Assembly (NCBI GenBank): GCA_016712355.1
Contig: JADJRF010000008.1
Span: 1 to 47,326, forward strand
DNA: 47,326 nt
Reading direction: 5' to 3'
From: Vampirovibrionales bacterium
Lineage (GTDB): Bacteria; Cyanobacteriota; Vampirovibrionia; Vampirovibrionales; Vampirovibrionaceae
Positions 15,817-23,226 of this stretch are shown here, piece after piece. How positions within the stretch are numbered: position 1 is the stretch's first letter; each line of letters opens with the position of its first letter. The notes under the pieces are model-generated. The model saw nothing but the letters and a program-made list of their open reading frames with translations. It was not told the origin of the DNA and did not search any database. The translations under genes were made by a program, and so were the position numbers.

Positions 15817-16163
15817 GCACGTCGCCGGCGAATATGCACGATTGGGAGTTCGAGCGCGAGAGCGCGCGCGATGCGGAGATTAAGCAGGCTATCGCTGAAC
15901 GGATTCGCGAACTTGAGCAATCCAGCGGGCACAGCGAAGACGCCCAAGAATTTATGGGCGACGTGCTATCAGCCATCGATGATTCCGGAATCTTGAGCGA
16001 GAAATTCCACTGCTATTTATTCAAGTTGTGGCAGACGCGCAACGCACAAGACGAAGAAGAAAAGAAGAAAATGGCGCGGGCAGCACAAGTTCTGGCTAAC
16101 ACCATTGCGCCGATTATGAGGGACATCGTGTCGTCGGACATCCACAAAGAATTCGGCGCATGA
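15813..16163 (+). CDS. Unknown helical early protein
   Basis: A 116-residue acidic and helical protein (MSTSPANMHDWEFERESARD; EIKQAIAERIRELEQSSGHS). No family recognised. It starts inside the stop of the preceding gene (ATGA) and ends just before a strong hairpin at 16169-16194. Confidence 0.55.
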   Translation: MSTSPANMHDWEFERESARDAEIKQAIAERIRELEQSSGHSEDAQEFMGDVLSAIDDSGILSEKFHCYLFKLWQTRNAQDEEEKKKMARAAQVLANTIAPIMRDIVSSDIHKEFGA

Positions 16164-16168
16164 AAAAA

Positions 16169-16194
16169 CCGCTAGGAGTTGTAGCTCCTAGCGG
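16169..16194 (-). terminator. Perfect 10-bp hairpin, minus-strand terminator-like
   Basis: CCGCTAGGAG-TTGTAG-CTCCTAGCGG. On the minus strand it is followed by T6 (A-run at plus 16163-16168), a textbook terminator for minus-strand transcripts, although all genes here are on the plus strand. On the plus strand it lacks a T-run and could protect or process mRNA. Confidence 0.6.
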
Positions 16195-16223
16195 CTGAAA
16201 ACTCAACAATGAGGAAAGACGAT

Positions 16224-16403
16224 ATGCAGACGAAGATTATACGCATCCACGCGCCACGGCGCAACCCGCGCCATCCGGTGCGTGGTTACAGCCAGCCAGC
16301 ACTGGACGCCTTGACGCTTAAGGCGCTGGCGGAACTCGTGGTGGATGTGATGGAAGAACGTGGCGCGATTCCGCCCCGCCAGCCTTTGGAGGTGAAGCCA
16401 TGA
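16224..16403 (+). CDS. Small early protein preceding the Sak4-like ATPase
   Basis: A 59-residue protein, start MQTKIIRIHAPRRNPRHPVR chosen because GAGGAAA lies 7 bases before the ATG at 16224 (an ATG at 16209 lies within that site). Basic N-terminus and a helical C-terminus (LKALAELVVDVMEERG). It overlaps the ATPase start by 4 bases. No family recognised; coupling suggests a role with the recombination ATPase. Confidence 0.55.
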   Translation: MQTKIIRIHAPRRNPRHPVRGYSQPALDALTLKALAELVVDVMEERGAIPPRQPLEVKP

Positions 16404-17401
16404 GCAAGTTTGTCAAGGCCGAACGCAAGACCGCCAAACTTCGGGCTGCACTCTGCGGAACCAGCGGCAGCGGTAAGACGTACTCTGCGCTGTTGCTGGC
16501 GCGTGGACTTGCCGGAGAACGCGGGAAAATCGCGGTCATCGATACCGAGCGCGGGAGCGCCAGCCTGTATAGCGATGTGACCGATTTCGATGTCGCTGAA
16601 CTAGCACCCCCGTTCAATCCGCGCCGCTATCGTGAACTGATCGCCGAAGCCTCGCGCAGTTATGACGTGCTTGTGATTGATAGCCTGAGCCATGCCTGGG
16701 CTGGCGAGGGTGGTGTGCTGGAAATGCACGACAAGGCAACCCAAGCAGGACGTGGCGGCAACAGCTATACCGCGTGGCGAGACGTGACCCCAGAGCACAA
16801 CGCGCTCGTGGATGCCATTCTAGCCGCGCCCTGCCATGTCATTCTGACCATGCGAAGCAAGACCGCATACGAACTTCAGGAAAACGAAAAGGGTAAAAAG
16901 ACCCCGGTCAAGATCGGCCTAGCACCGATTCAGCGGGAAGGGATGGAGTACGAGTTTACCCTGGTGTGGGACTTGTCGGTGGAAAAGCATATCGCCACAA
17001 CTAGCAAGGATCGCACGAGGATTTGGGACGGACGGCATGATGTCATCGGCGTCAAGCATGGCGCGGAATTAAAGGCATGGCTTGAATCCGGCAAGGTTGC
17101 GCCACCAGCACGTCCAGTACCAGAGCAGGTTCCCATCGAACCGCCACCGCCCGTGCAAGCGAAAGACTTCCAGGCCGATATCGATTCGTTCGATGACGAA
17201 GGAAAGATGAAGAAATGGCTTGTGGATACTGCGCAAGACTACGGGTGGACAAAAGAAACCCCGGTTTACATCTCCGTCAAAGCCGCATGTTCCGAACGCG
17301 CTATCGTCATCGCCAAGAATAGGGCAGTAAAGCAACAGACGGAATCTCAAAATTCCGATGAATTCGAGGCCGCTCTCGGCCCGGTGCAGGACGTGGAGTA
17401 G
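16400..17401 (+). CDS. Sak4-like RecA-family ATPase (single-strand annealing/recombination)
   Basis: A 333-residue AAA/RecA-fold ATPase with Walker A CGTSGSGKTYSALLLARGL, IAVIDTERGSASLYS, Walker B YDVLVIDSLSHAW and a sensor-like CHVILTMRSKTAY. These are features of phage Sak4/AAA_24 proteins that bind ssDNA and help annealing or strand exchange. The C-terminal 100 residues hold a Pro-rich linker and a small helical domain. It sits upstream of an SMC-like ATPase, a common pairing in siphophage recombination modules. Confidence 0.8.
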   Translation: MSKFVKAERKTAKLRAALCGTSGSGKTYSALLLARGLAGERGKIAVIDTERGSASLYSDVTDFDVAELAPPFNPRRYRELIAEASRSYDVLVIDSLSHAWAGEGGVLEMHDKATQAGRGGNSYTAWRDVTPEHNALVDAILAAPCHVILTMRSKTAYELQENEKGKKTPVKIGLAPIQREGMEYEFTLVWDLSVEKHIATTSKDRTRIWDGRHDVIGVKHGAELKAWLESGKVAPPARPVPEQVPIEPPPPVQAKDFQADIDSFDDEGKMKKWLVDTAQDYGWTKETPVYISVKAACSERAIVIAKNRAVKQQTESQNSDEFEAALGPVQDVE

Positions 17402-17406
17402 ATGCC

Positions 17407-18840
17407 ATGAAAAACATCGAAATCAAGAATATCGGCCCCATTGCATCGGTCACGATCCAGGTCCCGGAAGCGGGCGGCGTGGTGGTGCTCACCGGGCGCA
17501 ATGGCAGCGGCAAGAGTCACGCCCTGGAGGCCGTCAGCGCCGCGACCACGGGCAAGGGGAAGCCACCGCTTAAAGATATGGCGAAGAGCGGCATGGTCAG
17601 CGTCCCCGGCGTCACGATGACCGTAGGCCGGTCGGTGCGGCGCCAAGGGGAGCTCCAGGTCGAGACACTGGAAGGCCGTCTATCCATCGCCGACCTCGTT
17701 GACCCCGGATTTGTGGACCCCGAGCGCGCCGACGCCAAGCGCATCAAGGCGCTGGTGGGCTTGTCGAAAGCCGACATCAGCAAGGGCGACCTGCACGGGT
17801 TTCCAGAGAATCTGACCAAAGATCTGAGTCTGGATGATCCGGTTTCGGCCATGGCTGAGTTGCGGAAGCGGCTGAACATCGGCGCGAATGAGTACGAGAA
17901 GTTCAGCGCGAAGGACGAAGCAGCGGCGACAGCCATCATCGAATCGCTGGCCGGCGACCTGAATACGCCCATCGATCCGGCGGCGACGCAAGAGCGAGTC
18001 ACGGCGGCGATTCGGGCGCTGGACGCCCTACAAAAACAGGCTGAACTAGCGGAAGCGGCCAAGGTTCGGATTGCAGCGGCGCGGGAGCGGATTGGACACC
18101 TCTCCGGGTTGCCGTCTCTTGATCTTGATAAGGCGCTGCAAGAAGCCACGCGGATCGGACAGGAAACCGCACAAAAGAAAGCGCTTGCCGTGGAACTGAA
18201 AGCCAAGTACGAAGCGGCGGTCGCTGACTATAAAGAGAGCGTTTTTCATCGCGATGCGGCAATGGATCGTTTTGAAGACGCGCAAGCGCAAGCCAAACTC
18301 CGCGACGAACTGGAACGGCAAATCCAGGAAGCGCATGTCGAGCCGCCATCCGTCGCTGCACTCGCAGACGCCTCCGCTGAACTGGAAGCCGCCAAGGCAT
18401 CGCAAGTTCAGGCCGCTCAACAACAGGTCATGATGCAACAGCGGGAGCGCGCGGATGCTTTGATCTTGACCGCCCAAGAGTATGCCGACGAGGCCAAGGA
18501 ACTGCGGGAGAAGGCCAAGCAGACCGACGAGGTGCTCTCGGAGATCGTCTCCGAGATTCCGGCTTGTCCGCTGCGAGTCATCGACGGGCGGCTGGTGACA
18601 GATACGAAGCGTGGTGCCACCTTCTATTCAGACCTGTCAGCCGGCGAACGGTGGCGGATCGCCTTGGACATCGCCATTCAAGCGGTGGGCACCGGTGGCC
18701 TGCTGGTCATCCCCCAAGAAGCTTGGGAGGGTCTGGACCCGCAGAATCGGGACGCGATTGCGAAACAGGCGAAAGCGGCGCGTGTTGTTATTTTGACGGC
18801 CGAATGTTCTGACTCAGAATTGTCAGCGGAAATGGCTTGA
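17407..18840 (+). CDS. SMC/Rad50-like coiled-coil ATPase
   Basis: A 477-residue protein. N-terminus IEIKNIGPI...VVLTGRNGSGKSHALEAVS is the Rad50/SMC Walker A head; residues about 170-390 are helical coiled coil; the C-terminus has the ABC signature LSAGERWRIALDIA and a D-loop-like GLDPQNRDAI. The Walker B position reads LLVIPQEAWEGLD, lacking the usual Asp-Glu pair, so ATP hydrolysis may be weak or use the Glu of PQEAW. No partner nuclease (SbcD/Mre11 type) is adjacent. Probably handles DNA ends or replication intermediates. Confidence 0.8.
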   Translation: MKNIEIKNIGPIASVTIQVPEAGGVVVLTGRNGSGKSHALEAVSAATTGKGKPPLKDMAKSGMVSVPGVTMTVGRSVRRQGELQVETLEGRLSIADLVDPGFVDPERADAKRIKALVGLSKADISKGDLHGFPENLTKDLSLDDPVSAMAELRKRLNIGANEYEKFSAKDEAAATAIIESLAGDLNTPIDPAATQERVTAAIRALDALQKQAELAEAAKVRIAAARERIGHLSGLPSLDLDKALQEATRIGQETAQKKALAVELKAKYEAAVADYKESVFHRDAAMDRFEDAQAQAKLRDELERQIQEAHVEPPSVAALADASAELEAAKASQVQAAQQQVMMQQRERADALILTAQEYADEAKELREKAKQTDEVLSEIVSEIPACPLRVIDGRLVTDTKRGATFYSDLSAGERWRIALDIAIQAVGTGGLLVIPQEAWEGLDPQNRDAIAKQAKAARVVILTAECSDSELSAEMA

Positions 18841-18852
18841 GTGGAGACTAAA

Positions 18853-19215
18853 ATGCGAAAAGTCATGGTTTCAGAAGAAAAATGGTGCAATGAGCACAAG
18901 CGACTCGAACGAATCGATCTATACGAGGCGTGGTTTCATCAGTTTGGAAACGATGGATGCGGCGAGAACAACTCGGTGACTGTTGCGATTGTCGAGCGGA
19001 TTATCGACGGGAAAGTTGACATGGTGTTTCCGGGCAATATCCGGTTTGTTGATCAGCCACAACAGCAAGAGAAATGGCCAGAAGAAAGAACGGCAGTAGT
19101 CGCATTGCTCAGGGAGATATGCCAAGATCACGGCGACAATGATTGGCCTGACAATCTGCATCTTTATGATGTCATTGACAAGCACTTGCTGAGGCATATT
19201 GAGCGCAGCGCATAG
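18853..19215 (+). CDS. Unknown early protein
   Basis: A 120-residue acidic protein (MRKVMVSEEKWCNEHKRLER; VFPGNIRFVDQPQQQEKW; DNLHLYDVIDKHLLRHIE). I chose the ATG at 18853 with GGAG 7 bases upstream; a GTG at 18841 is possible. No family recognised. Confidence 0.6.
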   Translation: MRKVMVSEEKWCNEHKRLERIDLYEAWFHQFGNDGCGENNSVTVAIVERIIDGKVDMVFPGNIRFVDQPQQQEKWPEERTAVVALLREICQDHGDNDWPDNLHLYDVIDKHLLRHIERSA

Positions 19216-19225
19216 GAGAACAATC

Positions 19226-19450
19226 ATGTACGAACTCATCAAGCACTTTCCAAACAAGCAACCAGCGATATTGCTGGAAACCACATGTGAATCCATGGCG
19301 CGGATGCGATTAAATAAATCCGCAGCGCTATTGAAAAAGAATGAATCGCTTGAACTCAAGCATGACGGCGAACTGATCGAATATCGACAAGCGCCTCGTT
19401 ATGGGCACATTAACAATTTCGACGATGCATCGGTTGGAGCAATGCCATGA
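19226..19450 (+). CDS. Unknown small early protein
   Basis: A 74-residue protein (MYELIKHFPNKQPAILLETT) with AGGAGA before the start. Basic helix in the middle (RMRLNKSAALLKKNESLEL). Its TGA overlaps the next ATG. No family recognised. Confidence 0.55.
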   Translation: MYELIKHFPNKQPAILLETTCESMARMRLNKSAALLKKNESLELKHDGELIEYRQAPRYGHINNFDDASVGAMP

Positions 19451-19626
19451 AATTTCGTTACTATATTACCGACTTGACGGAAGGAACTGTTCTTGGAACC
19501 AATAGTCGTCAAGTCGCTGATCATTTCTCGGAATGTGATGATTATTTCGTCATCGATGCGCAAGAAGGACTATTGCTGCAAGACGATGAAGAGTTGGAAA
19601 TTAACGAGGTGAAATACGATGAATAA
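19447..19626 (+). CDS. Small acidic early protein
   Basis: A 59-residue protein (MKFRYYITDLTEGTVLGTNS, with YFVIDAQEG and LLLQDDEELEI). Beta-rich and acidic. ATGA overlap with the upstream gene and an 8-base overlap with the downstream one support it. No family recognised. Confidence 0.6.
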   Translation: MKFRYYITDLTEGTVLGTNSRQVADHFSECDDYFVIDAQEGLLLQDDEELEINEVKYDE

Positions 19627-19777
19627 ATCAACAATCTGGCCGGAAGTCATGGCGCGTATGAGCACTGCGGCTATTAAAGCGACGCGGCCACGAATCAGCG
19701 TTGATTGGATAAAAGCGATACTGCTAGTAGCTGGTGCTGCGGTGTTGTCTGTAGCGATTATTTTGATGAATTGGTGA
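19619..19777 (+). CDS. Small single-span membrane protein
   Basis: A 52-residue protein: basic N-terminal half (MNKSTIWPEVMARMSTAAIK) and a C-terminal transmembrane helix (AILLVAGAAVLSVAIILMNW). It is similar in plan to the first gene of this operon (15598-15816) but not obviously homologous. Function unknown. Confidence 0.55.
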   Translation: MNKSTIWPEVMARMSTAAIKATRPRISVDWIKAILLVAGAAVLSVAIILMNW

Positions 19778-19781
19778 AAAA

Positions 19782-20003
19782 ATGATTGATATTCCTGAAA
19801 TTGGAAGCGAATGGATTCATAAAAATGGAAATCATTATGTTGTACTCGCCATTGCTAATGAGTCAGCAACACGAGAAGATGATTATCCAATTATGGTAAT
19901 TTACTTCAACATGAAGACAAAAGAGGTATGGTCAAGGCCGCTTTCTAGATGGCATGGCAGTATGACCATATACAAATGCCCATGCTACGAGGCTAAGAAA
20001 TGA
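19782..20003 (+). CDS. DUF1653-like small protein
   Basis: A 73-residue protein with IGSEWIHKNGNHYVVLAIAN, YPIMVIYFNMKTKEVWSRPL and SRWHGSM, the layout of DUF1653-type small beta-barrel proteins common in phage early operons. Function unknown. TGA overlaps the next start. Confidence 0.7.
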   Translation: MIDIPEIGSEWIHKNGNHYVVLAIANESATREDDYPIMVIYFNMKTKEVWSRPLSRWHGSMTIYKCPCYEAKK

Positions 20004-20209
20004 GCTGGTTTAAATTCGTGACAGGAGACCGCGTTCGCAAGATCGGCGGAAGCTATCAAGCGGACGGAGAAATAAAGGCCGCATTTCTCGCTGATGATGG
20101 GTCGGCTCGGTATGTATTTCGATTCGACAATCCTCCTGGGTTGCTGCATATTTTCAATGAAAATCAGTTGGAGATAATATTGCCTGATTTCTTGCCTAAT
20201 TTTAAATGA
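20000..20209 (+). CDS. SH3/KOW-like small protein, paralogue of 8460-8708
   Basis: A 69-residue protein with GDRVRKIGGSYQADGEIKAA, RYVFRFDNPPGLLHIFNENQ. It matches the protein at 8460-8708 over its whole barrel, so the same module exists in both divergent operons. ATGA overlaps on both sides. Function unknown. Confidence 0.65.
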   Translation: MSWFKFVTGDRVRKIGGSYQADGEIKAAFLADDGSARYVFRFDNPPGLLHIFNENQLEIILPDFLPNFK

Positions 20210-20664
20210 ACATCAAAAGCCTAACACCAAAACAACGCAAAACTCTGGAAGGTCTTGCAAAACTAGGCCGTCCAGCTAAACGACTTGAGATTGCGCAATC
20301 TGGAGGAATCGATGGTACTCAGGCCGCTCATGCGCTAAGCCGGCTTGAAGCGTATGGATTTTGTGAAAATGATGACGAATATCAATGGACGATTACCGAT
20401 GCTGGAAAATCGATATTGCTAAGCCTGGAAATCGAAGATCGGGAAGCTAATCAGCCAACGGTCGTCGATTCAGATAAAGAATCAACTCCAAGTCTAGAAG
20501 ACGAAATCAAGGCATTGCGAGGAAAAATTCGATATACGCCTGACTTTTCAACGGCTGATGCTGCTTTCGTCTGCAAAGCACTCAGTGAGGAACTAGCTGA
20601 TATGCCTTCTATATCTATGATTCTTGCCAAGATGGCGAGATATTGGGATGGGATGAAAACATGA
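20206..20664 (+). CDS. Winged-helix-like early protein
   Basis: A 152-residue protein. The first 70 residues (LTPKQRKTLEGLAKLGRPAK, AHALSRLEAYGFCEND, WTITDAGKSILLSL) have the pattern of a winged helix-turn-helix with a beta wing ending ITDAGK. The acidic linker and C-terminal helical part are not recognised. Probably DNA-binding. Confidence 0.6.
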   Translation: MNIKSLTPKQRKTLEGLAKLGRPAKRLEIAQSGGIDGTQAAHALSRLEAYGFCENDDEYQWTITDAGKSILLSLEIEDREANQPTVVDSDKESTPSLEDEIKALRGKIRYTPDFSTADAAFVCKALSEELADMPSISMILAKMARYWDGMKT

Positions 20665-21017
20665 TTATATACAGAGTTCAAGACAGTTCAGGGCGCGGGC
20701 CGTGGAAGCCTGGATTCTCTCACCAATGGGTCATAGATAGACCGGATCATTCTAATTTGATTCCTTATTTTCAGGAATTTCCTGACTTTGATCCGGTAAA
20801 GGAAAGGCTTCATGGGGAAAGTTTGGGATGCGGATGTTTGTCTGTTCCTCAATTAAAACGTTGGTTTACAAAGAATGAAATGTTAATTCTTAGCTTTCAT
20901 GGTTATCGCGCCGTTGGAGTTTGCGCTGATCGCCTAATTAGAAAAAGTGATATTCAGTGCATATTTGCTGTGATGGGAATGATTAAGGATAAATCGTACA
21001 GGATTAACCTTTATTGA
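20661..21017 (+). CDS. Unknown early protein
   Basis: A 118-residue protein (MIIYRVQDSSGRGPWKPGFS; SLGCGCLSVPQLKRWFTKNE; LSFHGYRAVGVCADRLIRKS). The start YRVQD..GRGPW.PG resembles small phage proteins of unknown function. Start overlaps the upstream stop (ATGA). Confidence 0.6.
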   Translation: MIIYRVQDSSGRGPWKPGFSHQWVIDRPDHSNLIPYFQEFPDFDPVKERLHGESLGCGCLSVPQLKRWFTKNEMLILSFHGYRAVGVCADRLIRKSDIQCIFAVMGMIKDKSYRINLY

Positions 21018-21036
21018 AGATTAGGACCATTTGACA

Positions 21037-21213
21037 ATGGCAGACACGACACGCGAACACATGCTTGAATCCATCATCGTTGATCTTTGCGAAGCGGAAC
21101 TGACATGGTATGAAATACAGGAACGTACTGGACTCAGCGAAGAGCGCGCTAAAGAAATGGCTAAAGTGATTGCCGATGTGTTTAAACGGTATTTCGAGCG
21201 GAATGGCTACTAA
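21037..21213 (+). CDS. Small HTH-like early protein
   Basis: A 58-residue helical protein (MADTTREHMLESIIVDLCEA; EIQERTGLSEERAKEMAKVI) with sigma-like helix-turn-helix spacing. Ribosome binding is weak (AGGA about 11 bases away). Possibly DNA-binding. Confidence 0.5.
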   Translation: MADTTREHMLESIIVDLCEAELTWYEIQERTGLSEERAKEMAKVIADVFKRYFERNGY

Positions 21214-21398
21214 TTCCTAAATCATCAGAAATCATCAACAGCCTTATCTTCCCAACTGGCGAATACATCAGGTGATATTGCGAGGTCGAAAAGATATGCC
21301 GTAGCAAGATTTGCGGCGAATGGCACAAGCTGTCCAAGTGGTTCGAGGATGGCCTTTCGCCTAGTGAGGCAGTTGAGAAGTATTTGGAGAGGAAATGA
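21203..21398 (+). pseudogene. Degenerate small gene with frame break and in-frame TGA
   Basis: An ATG at 21203 overlaps the upstream stop. After a one-base break in TCC, a frame gives KSSEIINSLIFPTGEYIR, a TGA, then, still in frame, YCEVEKICRSKICGEW and HKLSKWFEDGLSPSEAVEKY, stopping at 21398 just before the next gene. Coding-like residues on both sides of the TGA suggest a decayed or misread gene of about 63 codons. Confidence 0.4.
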
Positions 21399-21400
21399 TA

Positions 21401-21595
21401 ATGATGATAAACCGTTTTAAAATTAAAATAGGATGGCATCAATGCACTGCCATTTCTGGAACAAAGGACAAAGGATATATATGCTGCACAAGGCATAATT
21501 GGCATTTTGGTAAACATATTGATTATTCTGGAAGAGAAATAAAGGGGAGAAGGATTGGATTTCATAAGTGGACAAATCATATATTTTATGATTAA
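21401..21595 (+). CDS. Unknown small basic protein
   Basis: A 64-residue protein (MMINRFKIKIGWHQCTAISG; CCTRHNWHFGKHIDYSG) rich in Lys, His, Cys and Trp; the CC...H...H cluster could bind metal. The ATG at 21401 has GAGG 8 bases upstream. AT-rich compared with neighbours. Confidence 0.45.
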   Translation: MMINRFKIKIGWHQCTAISGTKDKGYICCTRHNWHFGKHIDYSGREIKGRRIGFHKWTNHIFYD

Positions 21596-21728
21596 GCTCC
21601 TCCGCATCGAAGCCCCTCACTTTGTCGCTGGGTGTGAGTGGATCAAGTGCGGCGATACCTGGAAAGTCAACCCAAAGGCTTGCGCGCCAATCCTTAAATG
21701 GATTAGGAGGAATAAAAACCCCGCCTAG
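21588..21728 (+). CDS. Small 46-residue protein before the bidirectional terminator
   Basis: A 46-codon gene (MIKLLRIEAPHFVAGCEWIK; CGDTWKVNPKACAPILKWIR) overlapping the upstream gene by 8 bases. The last codons lie within the terminator stem. Typical short phage protein: compact, Cys- and Trp-containing. Function unknown. Confidence 0.55.
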   Translation: MIKLLRIEAPHFVAGCEWIKCGDTWKVNPKACAPILKWIRRNKNPA

Positions 21729-21734
21729 GCGGGG
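21719..21734. terminator. Bidirectional terminator between converging genes
   Basis: Perfect palindrome CCCCGCCTAGGCGGGG flanked by A5 upstream and TT downstream. On the minus strand it is followed by T5, ending the H-NS-like transcript; on the plus strand it is weaker. Confidence 0.75.
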
Positions 21735-21747
21735 TTGATATTCGGTC

Positions 21748-22260
21748 TCAGAACCCTGTATCTTCGGGGACCGGATCAACAACCACCGGCTTGTCGATCA
21801 GGAAGTCTTCCAGATTCGCTCCCGATTCGAGCTTTTCAGTCAGCCATGTCGGCTTCTTGCCACGGCCAGCCCAAGTATTTTCCGGCTTAGCAGGATCACG
21901 ATATTTTGGCGTCGAAGGATTTTCCATCTTGGCCTTGCCTGCCGCTACGGGAACCGGCGACAGCGCAGCCAGTTCGGCCTTATCGCGTTCGATCCGCTCT
22001 TTCAGCTCTTGCAGGCGCTCTTCGCGATTCTGTTCGAGCATGGCCATCACTTCGGCCCGATAGGTGTCGAGCTTATCGGCGATGTATTGCAGGTCGCTGA
22101 ACGACAGCCGGTCCAGGTGCGGAAGGATAAGGCGGGTTGCGATGGGTAGCTCATCGGCCAGCGCATCGATTTTTTCGCACAATTCATCGGTCGCTTCCTG
22201 TTCGGCCGACGCTAGCCCTTCGGATTCATCGGAAACCACATTTTCAGCATCATTCAACAT
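21748..22260 (-). CDS. H-NS-like nucleoid protein, long type (copy A)
   Basis: A 170-residue protein: an acidic N-terminus, a dimerisation part (LPHLDRLSFSDLQYIADKLD), a coiled coil (EQNREERLQELKERIERDKA) and a C-terminal H-NS DNA-binding core, TPKYRDPAKP then TWAGRGKKPTWL, where GRGKKP is the AT-hook-like loop that enters the minor groove. An extension (ESGANLEDFLIDKP) follows. It is opposite to the surrounding operon, beside a short H-NS-like gene, and is clearly related to 42680-43140. It may silence or counter-silence AT-rich DNA. Confidence 0.85.
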   Translation of the reverse strand: MLNDAENVVSDESEGLASAEQEATDELCEKIDALADELPIATRLILPHLDRLSFSDLQYIADKLDTYRAEVMAMLEQNREERLQELKERIERDKAELAALSPVPVAAGKAKMENPSTPKYRDPAKPENTWAGRGKKPTWLTEKLESGANLEDFLIDKPVVVDPVPEDTGF

Positions 22261-22302
22261 TGTCAGTTCTCGCTCTTTGTTGTTTGGAAAGATCAAGCCA
22301 CG

Positions 22303-22578
22303 TCAGGAATCGAACTTCGATGTGTGAGCCTGATCCAAAGGCCCCCTCCGGTCAATTTGGGGGTCGGCAGGGTTGCGGTATTTCGGCGTGCCGGGTGCGC
22401 GCCGCCTCTTCGCATCGAACGCCAGAACTCCGGAAGCCGTCATGCCCAGCGTCTCCGCTTTGGCCTCGAACTCGTCGCGCAACTTACTGATTTCTCCATC
22501 TTTGAGTTGCTTGATGCGCTCTCCACATTGTTCGGATAGCGCTTTCAGTTCGGGAATAGTCAATTCATTAATTTCCAT
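22303..22578 (-). CDS. H-NS-like protein, short type (copy A), DNA-binding end disrupted
   Basis: A 91-residue protein with an H-NS oligomerisation coil (ELTIPELKALSEQCGERIKQ) and the start of the DNA-binding domain (TPKYRNPADPQ). After that the expected TW-GRG-P motif is missing: the frame reads IDRRGPLDQAHTSKFDS and stops. The break occurs in a C5/G5-rich stretch near 22340-22365, so it may be a frameshift or a true truncation. If true, it would oligomerise but not bind DNA, the plan of known H-NS antagonists such as H-NST. Confidence 0.7.
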   Translation of the reverse strand: MEINELTIPELKALSEQCGERIKQLKDGEISKLRDEFEAKAETLGMTASGVLAFDAKRRRAPGTPKYRNPADPQIDRRGPLDQAHTSKFDS

Positions 22579-22931
22579 TCGTTGCTCCTAAAGTCTCTTT
22601 GATAAAAGCCATTGCTTCATGGCTAATCGCATTATAGTATTGAATTTTGAATCGGCGCAATATAAAATAGAATTGCTCTTTCGGTATTGACGCTTGCTTG
22701 ATCGGCTATAGACGTGATCGTCGGCATTCCAGGTCCATCGGCCCAATCGGCTAGGCGTATTGGATAGAGCATCGGGAAGACCCACAGCAGGCGCAGTGGT
22801 CAGGAACATATCGGATTCAAATGCTACATCGGTTAGCGAGAGCTTGCCTGTGATGGCTCGTGAAAGTGAGATAGTCCAAGGTTCGAGTCCTTGGCTTTTC
22901 TGGTTTTATCGTATTAAGCTTGGAACGCATC
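22579..22931. other. Intergenic region between H-NS pair and rightward genes
   Basis: About 350 bases without a convincing gene. It should hold the leftward promoter for the H-NS pair. Near its right end (22877-22900) a perfect tRNA T-arm (CAAGG TTCGAGT CCTTG) appears, but I could not fold a full cloverleaf around it. Confidence 0.4.
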
Positions 22932-23117
22932 ATGAACACAAACGACGAACGGCTATGCCGTGATGAAGCTATTGAGATGCTTGATAAGCTGATCGAGCAC
23001 CACTCGCTACGATATAAGAGCAGGTTTTCAGTAAGCGATCATCTAGCGGCCGTCGAAACCCTGAAAGCTATGCGCGACCACCTGGACCGCTGCTACGAGA
23101 TACGAAGCTGCGATTGA
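22932..23117 (+). CDS. Small helical early protein
   Basis: A 61-residue protein (MNTNDERLCRDEAIEMLDKL; SVSDHLAAVETLKAMRDHLD), charged and helical. It lies between the tRNA-like region and the tRNA-Thr gene. No family recognised. Confidence 0.5.
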   Translation: MNTNDERLCRDEAIEMLDKLIEHHSLRYKSRFSVSDHLAAVETLKAMRDHLDRCYEIRSCD

Positions 23118-23125
23118 TTTCCAAC

Positions 23126-23199
23126 GCCCCATTAGTTCATTCTGGTAGAGCGCCTGTTTTGTACTCAGGATGTCGCGGGTTCGATTCCTGCATGGGGCT
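23126..23199 (+). tRNA. tRNA-Thr (anticodon TGT)
   Basis: Cloverleaf visible: acceptor GCCCCAT / ATGGGGC, D-arm GTTC...GAGC, anticodon stem CCTG/CAGG with loop TTTGTAC, T-arm GCGGG TTCGATT CCTGC. CCA is not encoded (TTCA follows). One T-T mismatch closes the anticodon stem. It decodes ACA, useful for a phage whose AT-richer genes use that codon. Confidence 0.85.
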
Positions 23200-23226
23200 T
23201 CAATTTTTATAATTAACTAGGATAAC

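Noticed and set aside
22826..22900. Possible second tRNA ending in T-arm CAAGG TTCGAGT CCTTG
   Set aside because: The T-arm is perfect but the acceptor GCTTTTC has no 5' partner at the right distance and no anticodon arm folds; reported only as a T-arm-like sequence.
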